This document shows positions 27,317 to 35,853 of a DNA stretch of 64,000 nucleotides, piece after piece (position 1 is the stretch's first letter; each line of letters starts with the position of its first letter). The stretch covers positions 310,001 to 374,000 of the forward strand of contig NZ_OZ034788.1 of NCBI RefSeq assembly GCF_964028515.1, in the 5' to 3' direction. Under the pieces are notes generated by a model. That model was not told where the DNA came from and made no database searches. It saw only the letters and a list, made by a program, of their open reading frames with translations. Source of the stretch: Wolbachia endosymbiont (group B) of Hofmannophila pseudospretella (lineage in GTDB: Bacteria; Pseudomonadota; Alphaproteobacteria; Rickettsiales; Anaplasmataceae). The position numbers were made by a program, and so were the translations under genes.

Positions 27317-28168
27317 TCATAAATTTATGTTAAAAGTATTACACTTTTGTGTCACGATATTAACTACATTAGCTAAAACATGTTTTTTATCTAAGCGAAA
27401 TTGCTTTGCAGCAACGAAAAGTTCATCTATTTCTTTCCACTGACTTAGCAGAATTTCAACATTATTTACTTCTTTCTTTATACTTTCTAAAATGAAGGTT
27501 TGAATTATATGTGACGCTAGTTCTAGATCAATTTCACTATTAATTATTTTGCTAATTATATCAGAATCATTGAGATTACGGAAAAGCGTGTAAAAATACT
27601 TATGTGTTTCATAAGCACCACTGTTTATTGCATCTATTATTGCTCCTGGAGTTCCAGGGAATAAATTCATGGTTTCATTAAATATTTTATCGTCAAATTT
27701 ACATTGAGATGCAACAACTTGCTTTGTTTCATCGTAAGTTAATGGAAGTAAATTCAGCTGAAAACACCTACACCGGATGGTGGTTTGTATATCATATGGT
27801 TTATGGCTAATTATAAGTATTTTAGAATTTTGTGGCGGCTCCTCTAATATTTTTAATATTGCATTTTTAGCATTATTAGTCATTGACTCTAAGCTATCTA
27901 TTATAGCTATTTTATATTCTGATTGAATGGGACTTAAGTGCAAAAAGTTTTTCATTTCTCTCACCTTTTCCACTCCTATTGTATCACCTTCAACAATTCG
28001 TAAGTCTAATGCTACTTCATCATAATTTTTGACAAGAAACCAATTAGAAAAGGATTTTGCGAATGTCGCTTTTCCTATACCTTTTTTACCACAGACCAGC
28101 CAAGATTGAACAGATAAGTTGTTCATTATCCTTTTTTTTGCTTGGGTGTGGCCTATCACTTTTTTCAT
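27317..28168 (-). CDS. holB: DNA polymerase III delta-prime subunit (clamp loader), HolB-like
   Basis: A 283-residue AAA+ clamp-loader protein. VIGHTQAKKRIMNNLS starts the fold, the P-loop is CGKKGIGKATFAKSF (about residues 26-40), the LEEPPQNSKILIISH segment is typical of clamp loaders, and RCRCFQLNLLPL carries the SRC-like motif. Short for HolB (usual about 330), with a compact C-terminal domain. It sits 17 bp downstream of tsaC, probably in one transcript. DnaX-type paralogs are excluded by length and weak P-loop context. Confidence 0.85.
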   Translation of the reverse strand: MKKVIGHTQAKKRIMNNLSVQSWLVCGKKGIGKATFAKSFSNWFLVKNYDEVALDLRIVEGDTIGVEKVREMKNFLHLSPIQSEYKIAIIDSLESMTNNAKNAILKILEEPPQNSKILIISHKPYDIQTTIRCRCFQLNLLPLTYDETKQVVASQCKFDDKIFNETMNLFPGTPGAIIDAINSGAYETHKYFYTLFRNLNDSDIISKIINSEIDLELASHIIQTFILESIKKEVNNVEILLSQWKEIDELFVAAKQFRLDKKHVLANVVNIVTQKCNTFNINL

Positions 28169-28185
28169 TCTTTCTCCTATAGATC

Positions 28186-28773
28186 TTAGCTTGAAAATGC
28201 GTTATTTATTGTTTGCAATGAAATTTTGCCTTTTCTTAAAACCTTAATCTTATCTCCAGTTAAGTCAATAATAGTAGATTCTATACCAGAAACTAATTCA
28301 TCATCTTCAATTACTGCAGATAAGTGTTGCTTAATAGACTGAGGTATATCTCTTGCTTTGCATATACTTTTTTCTCCTGAAATGTTAATACTAGTTGCAA
28401 CTACTGGAGTTTTCAGTTCATTTAATATTGAAATCGCAATAGGATGATCAGGAATTCTTATGCCTATACTATCTTTAAAGCACTCATTTGGTAATATACT
28501 GTTATCTTGAAGTGGTAAAATATAGGTCATTGGTCCAGGAGAAAAATAGTTTATTAAATCGATATACTCTTCCTTTACCTTTGCTATATTTATCAAACTA
28601 TCAATATTACTAACAAATACAGAGAGCGGCTTGTTTTGAGAACGCTTTTTTATTCGATATATTTTTTCTATAGATTCCTTACCTAGCGCATTACAAGAAA
28701 GAGCATATACTGTCTCTGTTGGAAAGCATGCTAACAAATTATTTTTTATTGCATTTATTACTTCAAATACCAT
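28186..28773 (-). CDS. tsaC: L-threonylcarbamoyladenylate synthase
   Basis: A 195-residue Sua5/YrdC/YciO-family enzyme making the intermediate for the t6A37 tRNA modification from threonine, bicarbonate and ATP. FPTETVYALSCNALGKE, IYRIKKRSQNKPLSVFV (substrate-binding KxR...K.P.S) and ISGEKSICKA are visible. It lacks the C-terminal Sua5 domain, so it is of the TsaC type. Upstream of and close to the holB-like gene. Confidence 0.9.
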   Translation of the reverse strand: MVFEVINAIKNNLLACFPTETVYALSCNALGKESIEKIYRIKKRSQNKPLSVFVSNIDSLINIAKVKEEYIDLINYFSPGPMTYILPLQDNSILPNECFKDSIGIRIPDHPIAISILNELKTPVVATSINISGEKSICKARDIPQSIKQHLSAVIEDDELVSGIESTIIDLTGDKIKVLRKGKISLQTINNAFSS

Positions 28774-28920
28774 ATAGCTAAAACTTATGTCTACAATAGC
28801 TCTGGGTTTACCGTTATCTCGCTATATGGTAGCAATTAAGATACCGAAATGGCTAGCGCGCATCTATTGCATACTTACAATAAATTTTATCAGCAACTGC
28901 TCACTTTTACAACAGATCTG

Positions 28921-29403
28921 CTACAACCCGAACTCCTCATTGATTTTATCGACTATCGTCTGTGGTGGATCATCTCCCCATCCTGAATATAAAATCTCTC
29001 CATAATCTGCAACATCTATAGAGCCAGTTCTGCTTTTTGCTAGAAACATCTCTCTTTTTTCTTTATCAACTAATACATAGTGCCAAGCTGACCTTCCACG
29101 GTCTTTACCACGGACTAAGTATATGAGATCTGATCTACTTCTTCTTGTTGCATCAGCAAAGGATCTTTCATTGATAGTTCTGCTTTTACTCTTTATGCCG
29201 CCACTTTCAGAAAAAGCTTCCTTGGCTTCAGCTTTTTTGTTTGCCAATTCAGAAATTTTTCCTTTTGCTCCTAGTGCATGTTCTTTGGTATTTTGAGATG
29301 AATACTTACTGGAAAAACCTCCTCTTGTCTCATTAGAAGTCCTATTTGTAAAACGCTTAGTAAATGAGTTATCGTTATCATTTTCTGCCATAAAAGTCTC
29401 CAA
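28921..29403 (-). CDS. Hypothetical protein with conserved C-terminal domain
   Basis: A 160-residue protein. The first about 85 residues are polar, low-complexity and rich in Ser, Lys and Arg (FTKRFTNRTSNETRGGFSSK). The C-terminal part (IYLVRGKDRGRSAWHYVLVD, then EILYSGWGDDPPQTIVDKIN) looks folded and is likely the conserved portion. It ends 147 bp before the tsaC start on the same strand and is divergent from miaA. No function is assigned. Confidence 0.65.
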   Translation of the reverse strand: METFMAENDNDNSFTKRFTNRTSNETRGGFSSKYSSQNTKEHALGAKGKISELANKKAEAKEAFSESGGIKSKSRTINERSFADATRRSRSDLIYLVRGKDRGRSAWHYVLVDKEKREMFLAKSRTGSIDVADYGEILYSGWGDDPPQTIVDKINEEFGL

Positions 29404-29466
29404 ATTTTAGATTGTAGAATCCAAATTTTTACTACACCCTATCATAGGTTAGTTAAATTAATATAA

Positions 29467-30360
29467 ATGAAAGATAATATAGTAATTATTACAGGAATTA
29501 CAGCCTCAGGTAAATCAGAATTATGCGATAACTTGATAAAAAAGTATAAAAACATTAGCATAATAAACTGTGACTCAAAGCAGGTATACAAAGAGATTCC
29601 CGTAATTACCGCTCAACCACCAAAGCAGAAAGAATTTTATAGGCTATACGGTTATGTTTCAGCAAGAGAAAATTATTCCGTAGGTTTATGGCTAGAGGAT
29701 TTAAAGAGGGAAGTTAACAACGCGCTGAAAAATTCACGAATACCCATCATCACTGGAGGAAGTGGGCTTTACATTAGCAGCTTAATCAAGGGATTATCAT
29801 CGATTCCACAAATAAGCCAGGAAGTGAGAGAAAACGTAAATGAACTTAGGAAAAATTTAAGTAAAGAGGAATTCTACAAATTAGTGCTAAGCAAAGATCC
29901 AAGGATTCAAGGTAAAATATTTATTAATGACTCACATCGCCTCTCAAGAGCACTTGAAGTTATCACTGAAACTGGCAAGACAATCTTTGTATGGCAAGAA
30001 AATAGACAGCCTCCTTTGTTCAATAATTTTAAGGTATATACAATTCTACCTAAACGTGAGGGTATATACCGAAAAATAAATTCTCGTTTTATTGAAATGG
30101 TTGAAAATGGAGCAATTGATGAAGTAAAAAACCTACTTAGCATGAACCCATCTCCACATTTGCCAGCTATGAAAGCACATGGAGTACCAGAAATTATAAG
30201 ATACTTAAAAGGGGAGATTACTTTAGACGAAGCAATACAGATTGCTCAAACAAACACAAGACACTACGCAAAACGCCAGTACACTTGGTTTAAAAACCAG
30301 TTCCCAAGTTCTGAAGTAATTGACTGTGCAAGCAAATTGACAGAATTTGGAATATTTTGA
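29467..30360 (+). CDS. miaA: tRNA dimethylallyltransferase
   Basis: A 297-residue enzyme adding a dimethylallyl group to A37 of tRNAs that read UNN codons. P-loop ITGITASGKSELCDNL at the N terminus, NCDSKQVYKEIPVITAQPP for substrate binding, ITGGSGLYISSLIKGL, and the C-terminal RQYTWFKNQFP typical of MiaA. Complete. Divergent from the hypothetical gene 28921-29403 with a 63-bp gap holding both promoters. Confidence 0.95.
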   Translation: MKDNIVIITGITASGKSELCDNLIKKYKNISIINCDSKQVYKEIPVITAQPPKQKEFYRLYGYVSARENYSVGLWLEDLKREVNNALKNSRIPIITGGSGLYISSLIKGLSSIPQISQEVRENVNELRKNLSKEEFYKLVLSKDPRIQGKIFINDSHRLSRALEVITETGKTIFVWQENRQPPLFNNFKVYTILPKREGIYRKINSRFIEMVENGAIDEVKNLLSMNPSPHLPAMKAHGVPEIIRYLKGEITLDEAIQIAQTNTRHYAKRQYTWFKNQFPSSEVIDCASKLTEFGIF

Positions 30361-30479
30361 TTATTATGTATTATATTGCTATGCCTATGCAAACTTTTCT
30401 TGATAGTATTAAACTTTTTTCTTAAAGAACTTTCATCATTGCCTAAATTGTGATTATTAAATTCTTTGTAAAAATATTC

Positions 30480-30605
30480 TTACTTATGAAGCGCTACTAT
30501 ACCTGTAAGAGCCTTTATCACTAAATGAACTATATCACGCAATATTTCATCCTCAATTTTTCTATATTCTCTCACTAATCTTGTAACCACAATCTCCACT
30601 TTCAT
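30480..30605 (-). pseudogene. Fragment resembling the tail of a Wmk-like regulator
   Basis: A 41-codon frame (start ATG at 30605) reads EIVVTRLVREYRKIEDEILR then DIVHLVIKALTGIVALHK. It matches the linker region after the HTH in the double-HTH regulators of this window (IEEYKKIESRELRDMLIKSL). No HTH is present, so it is a remnant. It lies between miaA and murE next to a second transposase remnant. Confidence 0.5.
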
Positions 30606-30677
30606 ATCCTTGTATAGCTCTTCTCATAATAGTAGGAACAAGATAAGATAGTGATTTAGTGTAATAAGAAGGTAAAA

Positions 30678-30765
30678 ATGCCAGCAGCGTACAGTTATGA
30701 CTTAAGGAAAAAAGCCATTCAGGCGTTGGATGAAGGAAAGAGCAAAACAGCAGTAGCAAATTTTT
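30678..30765 (+). pseudogene. 5' remnant of a second IS630-type transposase
   Basis: About 28 codons from ATG 30678 read MPAAYSYDLRKKAIQALDEG then KSKTAVAN, the usual start of another IS630-family transposase. After this the sequence is antisense murE. The remnant overlaps the last codons of murE on the other strand, replacing the native murE end. The rest of the IS is gone. Confidence 0.65.
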
Positions 30766-32290
30766 GGCCCTCTCTAATAACTTCAACATCACTAAATTCA
30801 AGGGCTTGGCCTTCTATTATTTGGAACCTTTCATGTCCTTTTCCTGCAACTAGCAGAATCATATTTTCATCATGTGCTATATTTATACCTTTCTCTATAG
30901 CTTTTTTTCTATCTCCTATCTCCAGTGCATCAAGGCAATGTAACAAAATATCGTGACGAATTTTCCCCGGATCTTCATCACGCGGATTGTCATCTGTGAC
31001 TATAACTTTACCTGCAAGCATTTGTGCTATTTTACCCATCTCTGCACGTTTTGTTTGATCACGATTCCCGCCACAACCGAACACTAGAACTATCTTTTTA
31101 TTGAAGTGCCATTTTAAAGACAACAGAGCTTGTTTGAGTGCACTTGGAGTATGAGCGTAATCGACAAATGCAAAAGTGTTCACTTTTTCCATTCTTCCAG
31201 GTGGAGAAGCGAGTTTATCTATACACATTCTTTGATAGTCCATACCAGATGAAATAACTATACCGATTGCACACAACAAATTATATGCTTGAAATCGCCC
31301 AAAAATCGGAAAAAATGCGTTATAAATTTCATCACCGATTTGAATTGTCAGGTATTGACCATTGGCAGTGGGTATCTGCTTTAATAAAGTAATGTCAGAG
31401 TTTTTTTTTCCATAGGTTATAACTTTGTTGCCACGCTTTTCAGCTATGTTGAGCAACTCTCCATATTCGCCTATATCTGCATTTAAAATCGCTGTTTTTT
31501 CTTTTGGCAATACCTCATCAAACAACCTTTTCTTGGCCTCAAAATACTCATCGATACTTTTGTGATAGTCCAAATGATCTTGAGAGAAATTAGTAAAAGC
31601 TGCAGCATTGAGCCTGAGTCCATGGATTCTATATTGATCGATTCCATGGCTTGAAGCTTCTAATGCTAAGTGTTCTACGTTCTTATTATTTATGTCACGC
31701 AATGTGGAATAAAGATCATCTGCACTTGGCGTTGTAAGGCTATTATCTTTTCTATTATTATTGACACATGTTCCCAGTGTTCCTATAGACGCTGCATTAT
31801 CTTGCCAAATCTGGCGACAAAATTCCACCACTGAAGTTTTACCATTCGTACCAGTTACAGCAGCAACATATTTAGGTTGTTTGAATTGATAAAACCTGCT
31901 GACTATTTCACTGTATATTCCTTGAGGGTCCGAGTGGTAAAGCACTGCAAAACTTGGAGTACTTGTCATTCCAGTGCTTGACACTGGAATCCAGTTTTCA
32001 TTATACAATTGTCTAGTATGCTTGTTTACAATTAAATTTTCTGGATCCCAGTGTCTGAGCACTGGGATGACATCTTTCTTGGCCCCTTGTATCACAACGT
32101 CTACACAGTTGTGTACACATCCAGTAGGAAGACATGTTGCGTGTTCTTTACTCCTTTCTGATATACAAACAAAAAGGTAACCTTCTTTAACTCTCTTAGG
32201 ATTACATGTGACGCCTTTGATTTCAATATCAAAGTCAGCATTTACAATGTTATGCAGTAGCTCTTTCAGTCTCACAATCATCTTTAACAC
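30719..32290 (-). CDS. murE: UDP-MurNAc-tripeptide (meso-DAP) synthetase with in-frame palindrome insert
   Basis: A 523-residue Mur ligase adding the third residue in lipid II precursor synthesis. The ATP motif is AAVTGTNGKTSVVEF (about residue 141-155), DYAHTPSALKQALLSLK and DDNPRDEDPGKI are family motifs. Residues 73-109 (31964-32074) are foreign, encoded by a 111-bp repeat. The last about 15 residues (FATAVLLFPSSNA) come from a transposase remnant. The start overlaps metC by 41 bp. Both oddities leave the frame open, so the protein is probably functional; the insert lies in the N-terminal domain. Confidence 0.9.
   Translation of the reverse strand: MLKMIVRLKELLHNIVNADFDIEIKGVTCNPKRVKEGYLFVCISERSKEHATCLPTGCVHNCVDVVIQGAKKDVIPVLRHWDPENLIVNKHTRQLYNENWIPVSSTGMTSTPSFAVLYHSDPQGIYSEIVSRFYQFKQPKYVAAVTGTNGKTSVVEFCRQIWQDNAASIGTLGTCVNNNRKDNSLTTPSADDLYSTLRDINNKNVEHLALEASSHGIDQYRIHGLRLNAAAFTNFSQDHLDYHKSIDEYFEAKKRLFDEVLPKEKTAILNADIGEYGELLNIAEKRGNKVITYGKKNSDITLLKQIPTANGQYLTIQIGDEIYNAFFPIFGRFQAYNLLCAIGIVISSGMDYQRMCIDKLASPPGRMEKVNTFAFVDYAHTPSALKQALLSLKWHFNKKIVLVFGCGGNRDQTKRAEMGKIAQMLAGKVIVTDDNPRDEDPGKIRHDILLHCLDALEIGDRKKAIEKGINIAHDENMILLVAGKGHERFQIIEGQALEFSDVEVIREGQKFATAVLLFPSSNA
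31964..32074. repeat. Palindromic repeat inserted in frame in murE
   Basis: It has two palindromes: attccagtgcttgacactgg at 31967-31986 extended to ccag at 31993, and ctggatcccagtgtctgagc at 32041-32060 followed by actgggatgacatc. The same pair, in this order, is at 15646-15752, and reversed at 12943-13055. Length 111 bp equals 37 codons, so the murE frame is kept. The added peptide is DVIPVLRHWDPENLIVNKHT then RQLYNENWIPVSSTGMT. Confidence 0.85.
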
Positions 32291-33482
32291 TTGAACATGG
32301 CAGTCTTATTAATGCAGTATTCAAGTCAAAAATCAAATCTTCAGGATCTTCTAGTCCGCAAAATATTCGCACAAAACTTCCACCATAATCTGAATTCATT
32401 ACAGATCTTGACATAGATCTATGGTCTATTGGTAATATCAAACTGTCACATCCTCCCCAAGAAGCACCGATGCCGAAAACTTTCATGTGATCAACCATGC
32501 AGCTTAGTTCCTCACATGAATATTCTCTATCTAGTACTATACTAAATACACTACTTGCCCCTTTGAAATAACTTTTCCATAATTCATGTTGAGGGTGGGA
32601 GGGAAGTGCTGGATACAAAACTCTTTTGATTTTTGGATGTTTTTCCAGCCACTTTGCCACTTGCATTGCTGTACTTTGATGCTTCCTCATGCGTGTTTGC
32701 AGTGTTCTAAGTCCCCTGTGTGCAAGGTAACAGTCATGCGATTGAATGGTGACTCCATAATTTTTATAGCTCTCATAAAGCAATTTAAAAGTTTTACCTT
32801 CAGCAACCATAGCTCCCATCACTAAATCTGAGTGACCAGCTAGATACTTTGTCACCGCATATAGTGCAACATCAATTCCATAATCAAGCGGCTTAAACAA
32901 CAAAGGAGTGGCCCATGAATTGTCACAAACGGTTACGATTCCACATTCTTTAGCAACTTTTACTATATGCTCTATATTTGAAATCTCAAACGTTATAGAA
33001 CCAGGAGTCTCAATCATGATGAGTGAAGTATTACTCTGAACTAAATCAGTTATATCCTGTGTCGGATTATAAAAAGTTACTTCTACTCCTCTTTTTGGTA
33101 GTTCATTTTCGGCAAATCTCTTTAGTCTATAATAACTATTATCTTGTATCAAGACATGCGAACCTGCTTTAGTGAAAGTCAAAATAGCAAAAGTAAGTGC
33201 AAATAATCCAGAAGGGTAGATGAGTGCTTGCCCCCTACCCTCAATTTCAGCTAGTGCATTTGAAAAATAATGAACAGTAGGCGTACCAACATTACTATAG
33301 CTGTAATCCCTTGCAACACCATCATTGATCACATCATATATACTCTCCCCATTCGCTGCACTTAAGTAATCCTTGTAAGTAGGAAATAATATGGTAGAAG
33401 AATGATAAACTGGTGGGTTCATCGATCCTTTATAATCATTAAATTTTCTTCCTGCTTTAACTAATAAAGACTCTCCTCTCAC
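32250..33482 (-). CDS. PLP-dependent cystathionine beta-lyase-like enzyme
   Basis: A 410-residue Cys/Met metabolism PLP enzyme. It has the PLP-phosphate region (YPSGLFALTFAILTF), the Asp contact in VTVCDNSWATPLLFKPLDYG and the PLP lysine in AVTKYLAGHSDLVMGA. This fits MetC-type cystathionine beta-lyase or a related C-S lyase; reaction cannot be fixed by sequence alone. The C-terminal about 12 residues overlap the murE start. It begins 7 bp after bolA's stop region on the same strand, so bolA, this gene and murE may be one transcript. Confidence 0.85.
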   Translation of the reverse strand: MRGESLLVKAGRKFNDYKGSMNPPVYHSSTILFPTYKDYLSAANGESIYDVINDGVARDYSYSNVGTPTVHYFSNALAEIEGRGQALIYPSGLFALTFAILTFTKAGSHVLIQDNSYYRLKRFAENELPKRGVEVTFYNPTQDITDLVQSNTSLIMIETPGSITFEISNIEHIVKVAKECGIVTVCDNSWATPLLFKPLDYGIDVALYAVTKYLAGHSDLVMGAMVAEGKTFKLLYESYKNYGVTIQSHDCYLAHRGLRTLQTRMRKHQSTAMQVAKWLEKHPKIKRVLYPALPSHPQHELWKSYFKGASSVFSIVLDREYSCEELSCMVDHMKVFGIGASWGGCDSLILPIDHRSMSRSVMNSDYGGSFVRIFCGLEDPEDLIFDLNTALIRLPCSSVKDDCETERATA

Positions 33483-33489
33483 GTTTCTA

Positions 33490-33795
33490 CTATTTATTTT
33501 TTAAATTATATTCACTTTGCGTATATAAGTTAAGAGAAATCGCATGTACTCGTTCTATTTCACTCTTTAATAATTCATAGATCAATTTATGCCTCTTCAA
33601 AGAGCTCATTCCAGAAAAGTCGTTAGATATTAATACTAATTTGATATGTGAAGGTAGTGTCGAAGAAGAAGCAAAATAATGATCTACATGCTTTGCTGAT
33701 TCATCGATAATATTAATATCAATTACACCTATTGAATCGCGTAATTTTTCTTCTATTGTCTTAATAATATCCACAATAGTTCCTTTAAGCAACAA
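33490..33795 (-). CDS. BolA family protein
   Basis: A 101-residue BolA-like protein: HVDHYFASSSTLPSHIKLVL, the conserved FSGMSSLKRHKLIYELLKSE with the metal/glutaredoxin-binding His, and a C-terminal VHAISLNLYTQSE. BolA proteins act with monothiol glutaredoxins in Fe-S cluster and redox regulation. It lies between dnaK (upstream) and the metC-like gene (7 bp downstream). Confidence 0.88.
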   Translation of the reverse strand: MLLKGTIVDIIKTIEEKLRDSIGVIDINIIDESAKHVDHYFASSSTLPSHIKLVLISNDFSGMSSLKRHKLIYELLKSEIERVHAISLNLYTQSEYNLKNK

Positions 33796-33811
33796 TACAG
33801 TATAGTCTTCC

Positions 33812-33848
33812 TCTTGTCATTCCAGCTTCAAATACTGAAATGACAAGA
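33812..33848 (-). terminator. Hairpin between dnaK and bolA
   Basis: Positions 33812-33821 (tcttgtcatt) pair exactly with 33839-33848 (aatgacaaga) around a 17-base loop. No T-run follows, so it is a weak terminator or processing site for the dnaK transcript. The sequence ttgtcattccag matches the edge of the palindromic repeat seen in murE, so it may be a decayed copy of that element. Confidence 0.4.
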
Positions 33849-33869
33849 AGAGTGATACAGCAATCACAA

Positions 33870-35780
33870 TTACTTATTTTCCTCTTTATTATCTATGTCT
33901 TGATAATCAGAATCTACTACTTTTTCTTCCTCATTATTTGTTGTGGATGAGCTTTCTCCACCTTGTTGTTGAGATTCCTTATACATAGCTTCTCCAAGTT
34001 TCATAGATAACTGAGAGAGGTTAGTAACTTTCTGTTGTATTGAATCAGCATCATCAATGTTGTCAGATTTACTTACTTCCTTTAGCTCATTAACTGCATT
34101 TTCAATAGCAGATTTATCTTCTGGAGAAATTTTATCACCATATTCTTTCAGAGATTTTTCTGTAGAATGGACTAAGCTATCCGCTTGATTCTTCACTTCA
34201 ATAAACTTTTTGCGCTTTTCATCTTCTTGCGCTTTTTCTTCAGCTTCTTTTACCATGCGATTTATTTCATCATCAGATAGACCACCTGAAGACTGAATAC
34301 GTATTTTTTGCTCTTTTCCAGTAGCTTTATCCTTTGCAGAAACATGCGCTATTCCATTTGCATCTATATCAAATGTCACCTCAATTTGAGGAACCCCGCG
34401 AGGAGCAGGTGGTATTCCTTCTAAACTAAACTGACCAAGCAGTTTATTATCAATCGCCAATTTTCTTTCACCTTGATGCACCTTAATTGTAACAGCTGTT
34501 TGGTTATCATCTGCAGTTGAAAATACCTGAGATTTTTTAGTAGGAATAGTAGTATTACGTTCAATAAGTGGAGTAAATACTCCCCCTAAAGTTTCAATAC
34601 CAAGGGAAAGTGGAGTTACATCAAGTAGTAACACATCTCTTACGTCACCTTGAATGATCCCTGCTTGTATTGCAGCTCCAATTGCTACAACTTCATCAGG
34701 GTTAACCCCTCTGTGTGGATCTTTGCCAAAGAATTCTTTAACTTTCTCTATGACTTTTGGCATACGAGTCATGCCACCAACAAGAACTACTTCACCAATT
34801 TGACTAGCAGACAAACCAGCATCTTCAAGAGCTTTTTTGCAAGGAATTATAGTCCTTTCAATCAAATCATTCACTAAACTTTCAAGCTTTGCTCTTGTTA
34901 GCTTCATATTTAAGTGTTTTGGGCCACTTGCATCAGCTGTAACAAACGGTAGATTTACTTCTGTTTCCATTGCACTTGACAATTCTACCTTTGCTTTTTC
35001 TGCAGCTTCTTTGATTCTTTGCATAGCCATTGGATCGTTTTTCAAATCAATGCCATTACTTTTCTTGAATTCACCCAGTAAATAATTTACTACTGCATTA
35101 TCGAAGTCTTCCCCTCCAAGGTGAGTATCACCATTTGTAGCCTTTACTTCAAAAACTCCGTCACCTATTTCAAGAACTGAAATATCAAATGTACCACCAC
35201 CAAGATCATACACTACTATTGTGTGTCCGTGCTTTTTATCAAGACCATAAGCAAGTGCTGCAGCAGTTGGTTCGTTAATTATTCTGAGGACATTTAATCC
35301 AGCAATTTTTCCTGCATCTTTTGTTGCTTGACGTTGAGAATCATTGAAGTACGCCGGCACTGTTATCACAGCATCTTTTACTTCCTCCCCAAGATAAGCC
35401 TCAGCTGCTTCTTTCAGATTTTGTAGTATAAATGCACCAATTTGACTAGGAGAGTATTCTTTACTATCAGTTGTTTTAACCCATGCATCCCCATTTTTTG
35501 CTGCAAACACTTTATATGGAGCTTGTAGATTTTTCATTTCAGGATCACTATATTGGCGACCTATCAATCTCTTAGTTGCAAAAAAAGTATTACTTGCATT
35601 GGTAGTTGCTTGCCTTTTTGCTGGAGCGCCAATCAACCTTTCTCCAGATGAAGTAAATGCAACTATAGATGGAGTAGTTCTTGCTCCTTCTTTATTCTCG
35701 ATTACTTTTGCATCCTTGCCTTGCATTATTGCAACACAAGAATTTGTTGTTCCAAGATCTATACCTATTGCTCTTCCCAT
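33870..35780 (-). CDS. dnaK: Chaperone DnaK (Hsp70)
   Basis: A 636-residue Hsp70. ATPase signatures are IGIDLGTTNSCVAIMQG, VYDLGGGTFDISVLEIGDG (two parts: VYDLGGGTFD, ISVLEIGDG) and VLVGGMTRMPKV; the interdomain linker is VLLLDVTPLSLGIETLGG. The substrate domain and helical lid follow, with a C-terminal acidic tail that lacks the exact EEVD-like motif, as usual in bacteria. dnaJ is not adjacent. Followed by bolA; preceded by an rne/rng gene on the same strand about 70 bp away. Confidence 0.98.
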   Translation of the reverse strand: MGRAIGIDLGTTNSCVAIMQGKDAKVIENKEGARTTPSIVAFTSSGERLIGAPAKRQATTNASNTFFATKRLIGRQYSDPEMKNLQAPYKVFAAKNGDAWVKTTDSKEYSPSQIGAFILQNLKEAAEAYLGEEVKDAVITVPAYFNDSQRQATKDAGKIAGLNVLRIINEPTAAALAYGLDKKHGHTIVVYDLGGGTFDISVLEIGDGVFEVKATNGDTHLGGEDFDNAVVNYLLGEFKKSNGIDLKNDPMAMQRIKEAAEKAKVELSSAMETEVNLPFVTADASGPKHLNMKLTRAKLESLVNDLIERTIIPCKKALEDAGLSASQIGEVVLVGGMTRMPKVIEKVKEFFGKDPHRGVNPDEVVAIGAAIQAGIIQGDVRDVLLLDVTPLSLGIETLGGVFTPLIERNTTIPTKKSQVFSTADDNQTAVTIKVHQGERKLAIDNKLLGQFSLEGIPPAPRGVPQIEVTFDIDANGIAHVSAKDKATGKEQKIRIQSSGGLSDDEINRMVKEAEEKAQEDEKRKKFIEVKNQADSLVHSTEKSLKEYGDKISPEDKSAIENAVNELKEVSKSDNIDDADSIQQKVTNLSQLSMKLGEAMYKESQQQGGESSSTTNNEEEKVVDSDYQDIDNKEENK

Positions 35781-35817
35781 AATGAATACTCCCTTTTAAA
35801 TATTATCTGATGTAAAA

Positions 35818-35846
35818 TATATAAGTATAAAACTCGTTAATTACAA
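35818..35846 (-). promoter_or_regulatory. Probable dnaK promoter
   Basis: Read on the minus strand: a -35 hexamer TTGTAA (35841-35846), 17-bp spacer and a -10 hexamer TATATA (35818-35823), about 40 bp before the dnaK start. The ribosome-binding stretch AAAGGGAG lies just before the ATG. This looks like a vegetative sigma70 promoter; no clear sigma32 pattern was seen. Predicted from sequence only. Confidence 0.5.
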
Positions 35847-35853
35847 GTCCCGT

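Noticed and set aside
28787..29005. 72-residue plus-strand frame between tsaC and the next gene
   Set aside because: It ends antisense inside the hypothetical gene and has no ribosome-binding site or known pattern.
33812..33848. Rho-independent terminator of strong type
   Set aside because: The hairpin is clear but lacks a T-run on either side, so it is listed only at low confidence.
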